Shown here piece after piece: positions 59,651-64,000 of a DNA stretch of 64,000 nucleotides. The translations under genes were made by a program, and so were the position numbers. The notes under the pieces were generated by a model. That model saw only the letters and a program-made list of their open reading frames with translations, made no database searches and had not been told where the DNA came from. Numbering within the stretch: position 1 is the stretch's first letter; the number at the start of each line of letters is the position of its first letter. The DNA is from JBCCQL01 sp039414355. GTDB taxonomy: Bacteria; Planctomycetota; Planctomycetia; Pirellulales; Lacipirellulaceae. Where the stretch lies: NCBI GenBank assembly GCA_039414355.1, contig JBCDJN010000013.1:3421-67420 (forward strand), written 5' to 3'.

Positions 59651-62536
59651 GTGCTCGAATGGCTCAGGCGTGATTGCGCCACCTCATCGATTCTCATCCT
59701 GATCGCGGTCATCTTGGCCGGGCCCTCCACAGCCTCTGCCCAATACGCCAAGTTCCGCCTGTACGACTTCGAAGACGGAACGCCCGGGGCGACGGCGAAC
59801 TCAACGGCCGACGTTCTTGTTGACCCCTTCATTGCGGGCACGGTCACACAGACCATCACGAGCGCCAACGGACTGACCACCGTCACGGGCGTCGTCGATG
59901 TCTCTGAGATTGCCCCGATCTTGGGGCTCTCCGCGAAGGTCGGGGTCCGCAACGGCGACTTGCTGAGCGCGATCCAAAACACGCGTGCTCAAGTGGCGCC
60001 ACCGCTCACTCTGGCGGGCGGCTCGCCAAACTTCATCGACATTTCCCCGGGCTCCGGCCTGGAGAACACCAGGGCAATCAACCTAACCGGGACCACCGCT
60101 CTGGAGTTCAACGCGGGCGACGTGCTTCAGTCGGTAGGTCACCAAAACTACGACGTCAACCAAGACTTCGGCTTCGTCGCCTTCAACGGCAGCAACGTCT
60201 TTCGCGGGTTCACGTTTCTCACCCAGGCGTGGGTGCGGCCCGATTCTGCCTCAGACGGAACTCGGCAAATCGTCTTCAACATGGGCGACGAGACCGGCGG
60301 GGTCGGGATCTCCGCCAGTGGGTTCTGGGAGGCGTTGGCCCTGGGCCCAGCGGGTGACCCCCAGGGCTCGGGATCGATCACGTCCAATGTGGAAGTCGAG
60401 TTCGACGAGTGGGCGCACGTCGCCATCCTTAGGGCGGCGAACACTTCTCTGCTCTACATCAACGGTTCGCTCGCCGCGTCGCAGCCACCCACCGGGGTCG
60501 GCTTCTTCAACAACTACGGTGAGTTCGTCACGATCGGCACCGACGACCAGGACATCTTCGGCAGCGACGCGAACTTCGACGGTTTGATTGACAACTTCAA
60601 CATCGCCGGCCCCGCCAACGGCGCCGGGTTTTCACAATTCGACGATATCGACTTCTTCAGCGACACCGGCGTTGAGGCCCCGCCAACGGTCGCCGGCGAC
60701 GTGAACGGCGACGACGTTGTTGACCGCGACGACTACCTGATCTGGTCCGCCAACGCCGGCTTTAACAACGACCTGAACATCGGAGACCTCGGGACGCGGG
60801 TCCTCGGCGACGTCGATCAAAACGGCGCCATCGACTTCTTTGACTTCCGCATCATCCAACGCGAAGCAACCGCGGCCGGCAACAACCTCTTCGTTGTCCC
60901 CGAGCCCGCCACCGCATCGGTGCTGATGATCCTCGGGGCAGCCGCGGCCCTTCGGCGCCGGCGGCGCCAAGACTCCTGCGAGACTAGCAGAACGACGGTT
61001 CCGCCGCGTTCTGTGCCCGGCGTCCGCGTCCTGATCGCAGCAGTTGCCGCTCTCATCGCGACGGCGCACCCAGCAGCCGCAGACGTTGTTGTTGCCGAAG
61101 ACTTTTTCTACCCCGGCCAGCCGACGCTGATCATCGACAACCTCGGCGGCTTTGGCGGCAACACGTCGTTCGCAGGCGGGCAGGACGGTCCGGGGGGCCA
61201 ATGGGAAACGCGGTGGACTTCTGGCGGCTCGTCGACCATCTCGACCGACACGGACAACACACGGGCGGGAATCCGAGACAACCCCTTCACCGGCGTTTCC
61301 AACATGCTCTCGGCCTTTTCCGGGCTCGGTCGAGACTACACCCTGGACGGGGACATCGAAGCCGAGCAGACGCTCTACTTTGCGGCAAGTTTCGCGGTCG
61401 ACCTTGTCAATCGCGACCCGTTCGGCGCCGCCAACTCTCACTTCGGAATTGTGAGCCCCGGAACCGGCGCCGCTCTGGTGCAGACGCCATTGATTTCGAT
61501 CGGCGTTACAGGGCCTCAGGGTGATGCTGACACGGTGGCCGGCGGAGGGACCTCGACCTTCTTCGCCCAGCTTGGTGGCCAAACGGCGACAGGTGACGTC
61601 GCGTCCGACGCCAACGACTTCATCAACGACGGCGGTTTCCATCGGGTTGTGGGCCGTCTCGAAGTGAACGCCAACGGCGCCAACGAGGTGCTGACGGCTT
61701 GGATCGATCCTGTGGGTGTCGAGACCAGCGCCGGTAGCACAATCGTCACCGAGGCCGACATCCTCACCGGCTGGGACGACGCATCCGTGGGATTGTTCGC
61801 CACACTGATGACGATCGATACGGCGGTGACGCCAACCTTCCTCCAGCGAGAGCACTACTTCGACGACGTGGCGATCGGCACCACATTCGAATCGGTCCAA
61901 AGCGTTGCCGTGCCACGCCTTACGCTGGAGGTCAATCAAACCTCTGGCAACGTCAAACTGGTGAACAACACTTCGCAGGACGTCGACCTCTCGTTCTATC
62001 AGATCACCTCCGAGAGTGGCTCGCTCGACCCGACCGGCTGGAACAGCCTTGACGATCAAGGCGTCGATGAGGGGGTCGTCGGCGACTACAATGGAGACGG
62101 CAGCGTGACGGCAGCCGACTACACGGTCTTCCGTGACACCTTGGGATCAACGGTTGATCTGAGGGCAGACGGGGACAACGACGGCGAGGTCGACATCGAC
62201 GACTACACGCTGTGGGCCGACAACTTCGGTCAAGCCGGAGGCGGTGGCGAGGCTTGGCTCGAGAACTCCGCGGAGACCACGAGTTTGATCGAGTCGAACT
62301 TCGCCAACACCTCGGTGCTCCCGGCCGGCGGATCTTACGATCTGGGAGAAGCTTTCGCCGGCGGAACCCTGGACCTTGTGGCGCGATACGGAACAAGCAA
62401 CAGCTTCTCCGGCCTGCTGAATGTCGCAACGGTTGTTGACGTAACGCCAGGAGCAGCGGCGATCCCCGAGCCGCACGCCGCGGCGATTGGCGCCGTGCTT
62501 CTCGTACTTGGAGGGCAGATCCGCAAGAAACACTAG
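59651..62536 (+). CDS. Apparent fusion of two PEP-CTERM/dockerin proteins (LamG-like protein plus second exported protein)
   Basis: One uninterrupted frame of 961 residues contains two complete exported proteins. The first (about 1-440) has a signal peptide (ends near TASA), a LamG/concanavalin-like domain (about 185-325: GFTFLTQAWVRPDS, EWAHVAILRAANTSLLYING), dockerin-like repeats (GDVNGDDVVDRDDYLIW) and a PEP-CTERM end (VPEPATASVLMILGAAAALRRRRR). A new hydrophobic signal-like segment starts about 20 residues later (VRVLIAAVAALIATAHPAAA), leading to a second sandwich domain, dockerin repeats (GDYNGDGSVTAADYTVFRD) and a second anchor (IPEPHAAAIGAVLLVLGG). A GTG at 61013 could start the second protein separately. 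The gene starts with GTG behind a good AGAAGG site. Probably two genes joined by an indel or translated from two starts. Confidence 0.75.
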   Translation: MLEWLRRDCATSSILILIAVILAGPSTASAQYAKFRLYDFEDGTPGATANSTADVLVDPFIAGTVTQTITSANGLTTVTGVVDVSEIAPILGLSAKVGVRNGDLLSAIQNTRAQVAPPLTLAGGSPNFIDISPGSGLENTRAINLTGTTALEFNAGDVLQSVGHQNYDVNQDFGFVAFNGSNVFRGFTFLTQAWVRPDSASDGTRQIVFNMGDETGGVGISASGFWEALALGPAGDPQGSGSITSNVEVEFDEWAHVAILRAANTSLLYINGSLAASQPPTGVGFFNNYGEFVTIGTDDQDIFGSDANFDGLIDNFNIAGPANGAGFSQFDDIDFFSDTGVEAPPTVAGDVNGDDVVDRDDYLIWSANAGFNNDLNIGDLGTRVLGDVDQNGAIDFFDFRIIQREATAAGNNLFVVPEPATASVLMILGAAAALRRRRRQDSCETSRTTVPPRSVPGVRVLIAAVAALIATAHPAAADVVVAEDFFYPGQPTLIIDNLGGFGGNTSFAGGQDGPGGQWETRWTSGGSSTISTDTDNTRAGIRDNPFTGVSNMLSAFSGLGRDYTLDGDIEAEQTLYFAASFAVDLVNRDPFGAANSHFGIVSPGTGAALVQTPLISIGVTGPQGDADTVAGGGTSTFFAQLGGQTATGDVASDANDFINDGGFHRVVGRLEVNANGANEVLTAWIDPVGVETSAGSTIVTEADILTGWDDASVGLFATLMTIDTAVTPTFLQREHYFDDVAIGTTFESVQSVAVPRLTLEVNQTSGNVKLVNNTSQDVDLSFYQITSESGSLDPTGWNSLDDQGVDEGVVGDYNGDGSVTAADYTVFRDTLGSTVDLRADGDNDGEVDIDDYTLWADNFGQAGGGGEAWLENSAETTSLIESNFANTSVLPAGGSYDLGEAFAGGTLDLVARYGTSNSFSGLLNVATVVDVTPGAAAIPEPHAAAIGAVLLVLGGQIRKKH

Positions 62537-62720
62537 CGTGACCGAGCGTTTCTCATCTGAACGCCGCGACGGCGCGGGGCCCACCTCGTTGGCGGGCTTG
62601 TGAGTAGCGGTGAGGAATCGGTTCACGACTCGGGATTACGATTGTTTTACCGGCTAGTTGCCGGCTGTTTAACGTTGAACCCTGAATGTCTGTTTTCTTC
62701 AACTTGGTGGGTACAGTCTC

Positions 62721-63518
62721 ATGAAAAGACATTGGTTTGTTTGCTTCACCGGCGTCCTCGCCGGCGCGTTTGCGGTGACGCACAGTAGTCACGCAGCCCT
62801 GATGAACACAAACGATGGCATCGTGGCGGCCATCGCTTTGTCCGAAACGGTAGCCGGCGGTGACTCGCAGTCTCAGCTCAGCTTCCCCGGGGGCGAAAAC
62901 CCCACCTTGGCCTTTGACGGCACCACGTCGACCAAGTTCTTGAGCTTCGCGGGCGCCACAGACGATGGCGACGCGACCGACACCGGCATACTCCTTCTGT
63001 TCCCACGGCCGGTCACGATCCAAGAGATCCGGTTTGGATTTGCGAACGACGGCCCCGAGCGTGATGCGGGTGCCTTTACGCTAGAAGGCTCAAACACCGT
63101 CAGCCTTGCGTCCTTCATGACCACGGGCGAGGTGATTCCGGGAGTCATCGGGGCCGCCCCCGAACTGATCAGCGACGCCAGCGAGTGGACGGCGATCGTC
63201 GGCGGTTCTGCGGGCCCCGCCGGTCGAACCGGCATGGCCGAGATCACCGACACGTTCTTCGACGCGATCAACTCGCGGTTGGCGTTTACCGACGAGGCGC
63301 CGTTTAACCGCTCGGCAACCGCGTTCACCAACACCACCGCCTACTCGGCCTACCGTCTGCTCTTCCCAGAGCTACGCCTACCGGGCAACGGTATCTTCCA
63401 GGTTGGTGAGATTGAGCTGCTCGCTCCGGATGCGGTCCCCGAGCCGGCCTCGGCCGCGCTTCTAGCGGGCGCCGTAGCGGGCTTCGGCGCTGTGTCGCGT
63501 CGACGCAAGGCCGCCTGA
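62721..63518 (+). CDS. PEP-CTERM exported protein with discoidin-like domain (265 aa)
   Basis: Signal peptide MKRHWFVCFTGVLAGAFAVTHSSHA. The body contains NPTLAFDGTTSTKFLSFAG and ILLLFPRPVTIQEIRFGFAND, the pattern of F5/8 type C (discoidin-like) sandwich domains that bind sugars or surfaces. The end is VPEPASAALLAGAVAGFGAVSRRRKA, a PEP-CTERM anchor. A strong terminator follows, so it is the last gene of its transcript. Its partial neighbour at 63699 appears to be of the same type. Confidence 0.8.
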   Translation: MKRHWFVCFTGVLAGAFAVTHSSHAALMNTNDGIVAAIALSETVAGGDSQSQLSFPGGENPTLAFDGTTSTKFLSFAGATDDGDATDTGILLLFPRPVTIQEIRFGFANDGPERDAGAFTLEGSNTVSLASFMTTGEVIPGVIGAAPELISDASEWTAIVGGSAGPAGRTGMAEITDTFFDAINSRLAFTDEAPFNRSATAFTNTTAYSAYRLLFPELRLPGNGIFQVGEIELLAPDAVPEPASAALLAGAVAGFGAVSRRRKAA

Positions 63519-63552
63519 CCTGCCATCCGAGAAGTTTCGTATCGGAAAAAAC

Positions 63553-63589
63553 AAACCCTCTTGAGTTACACGGTAGCTCAAGAGGGTTT
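63553..63589 (+). terminator. Strong Rho-independent terminator
   Basis: A perfect 13-bp stem (AAACCCTCTTGAG / CTCAAGAGGGTTT) with an 11-nt loop and a following TTTTCTTCT tract lies 35 bp after the PEP-CTERM gene. It is A-rich on the 5' side and so may act in both directions. Confidence 0.9.
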
Positions 63590-63698
63590 TCTTCTGTCCC
63601 AACGCTCAGGCATCGCCGGGAACTCGTGCGGCGCCGATCTGCGCGATAAGCCCGCCAACCTCCGCGCCGTTGCAACTCCCTGAATCCAACGCGATCGC

Positions 63699-64000
63699 AT
63701 GCTTAGACCCTTGGTGATCGGCAGTGGAATGCTCTTATCCCTGGCCGTTTTCGCCGGCTTCGATACGCAACCGGCTTGGGGTCAGAACGGCATTGTGGTG
63801 CCGAGCCTTCTCGGCGGCGACTTGACGAACCCCGAGGACGACTTCTTTGCAAACGCCAGTCTTTTCTCCGGAGGGAGTTCGCCACCCGGGGAAGACAGTA
63901 CAAGGATCATCGATAACAGCACGGGGACGAAATGGCTTTCGTTTAGCCCCGACGGAACGTTTTTGCAGATCCGCTTGAACGATGGCGCCTCGTCGCTGCA
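63699..64000 (+). CDS. Exported discoidin-like protein, 3' end outside window
   Basis: Reading from the ATG at 63699, the frame is open to the window edge (100 codons). MLRPLVIGSGMLLSLAVFAGF is a signal peptide ending near PAWG. DSTRIIDNSTGTKWLSFSPDG and FLQIRLNDG resemble the discoidin-like pattern of the preceding gene (DGTTSTKFLSF), so the two are probably tandem paralogues. A PEP-CTERM end would be expected beyond the window. Confidence 0.7.
   Translation, partial: MLRPLVIGSGMLLSLAVFAGFDTQPAWGQNGIVVPSLLGGDLTNPEDDFFANASLFSGGSSPPGEDSTRIIDNSTGTKWLSFSPDGTFLQIRLNDGASSL

Noticed and set aside
60632..62059. 475-codon minus-strand frame opposite the fused PEP-CTERM gene
   Set aside because: Shadow frame; the plus strand shows signal peptides, dockerins and sorting signals.

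Overview
The window looks like a chromosomal piece of a marine planctomycete, most likely order Pirellulales and close to Lacipirellulaceae. The evidence is the gene content: three DUF1559 pseudopilin-like proteins, many exported proteins ending in a PEP-CTERM anchor preceded by dockerin-like repeats (GDxNxDGxVDxxDYxxWR), an N-terminal LExRQML export motif, planctomycete-style ECF sigma factors next to a FecR protein or a Ser/Thr kinase with WD40-like repeats, and high-GC DNA. No species can be named from the sequence alone.

Layout. 0-8 kb: a truncated zinc alcohol dehydrogenase with a microcompartment-targeting-like N terminus, two decayed genes, then a nitrogen module: two secreted cyanophycinases flank an Lrp/AsnC regulator, an archaeal-type ornithine cyclodeaminase and an arginine dihydrolase. 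8-14 kb: remnants of a kinase and an ECF sigma factor, a 1313-residue repeat protein with a PEP-CTERM anchor, and a decayed paralogue of it. 14-19.3 kb (minus strand): a tight five-gene operon (SDR, GT2, alpha/beta hydrolase, KAS III-like synthase, GT1) that probably makes a glycosylated acyl product. 20-31 kb: a translationally coupled operon (two PEP-CTERM proteins, DUF1559, ECF sigma, FecR sensor, GH30, GH16) for beta-glucan degradation, closed by an inverted paralogue of its first gene.

31.7-32.8 kb is gene-poor. 32.8-41.5 kb holds two small genes, then an ECF sigma - WD40 kinase - DUF1559 - lipoprotein - PEP-CTERM operon in which both the sigma gene and the kinase gene carry a frame lesion. 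41.5-50 kb is one giant cell-surface protein (about 2830 residues after correcting one frameshift) with about 15 PPC-type domains around a clostripain-like C11 protease. 50-53.4 kb looks like the relic of an integrated element: an HNH domain, a PcfJ-like protein and a 3' half of tRNA-His. 53.4-58 kb: a mannoside module (GH130 phosphorylase, SSS symporter, LacI regulator). 58-64 kb: DUF1559, a fusion of two PEP-CTERM proteins, another PEP-CTERM protein with a strong terminator, and a partial further one.

Together the genes suggest an attached or aggregate-living degrader of phytoplankton material: laminarin-type glucans, mannosides, protein and possibly cyanophycin, using surface-anchored proteins under ECF/FecR, kinase, LacI and Lrp control. 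A notable theme is the number of frame lesions in otherwise well-preserved genes, which could be biological decay or assembly error.
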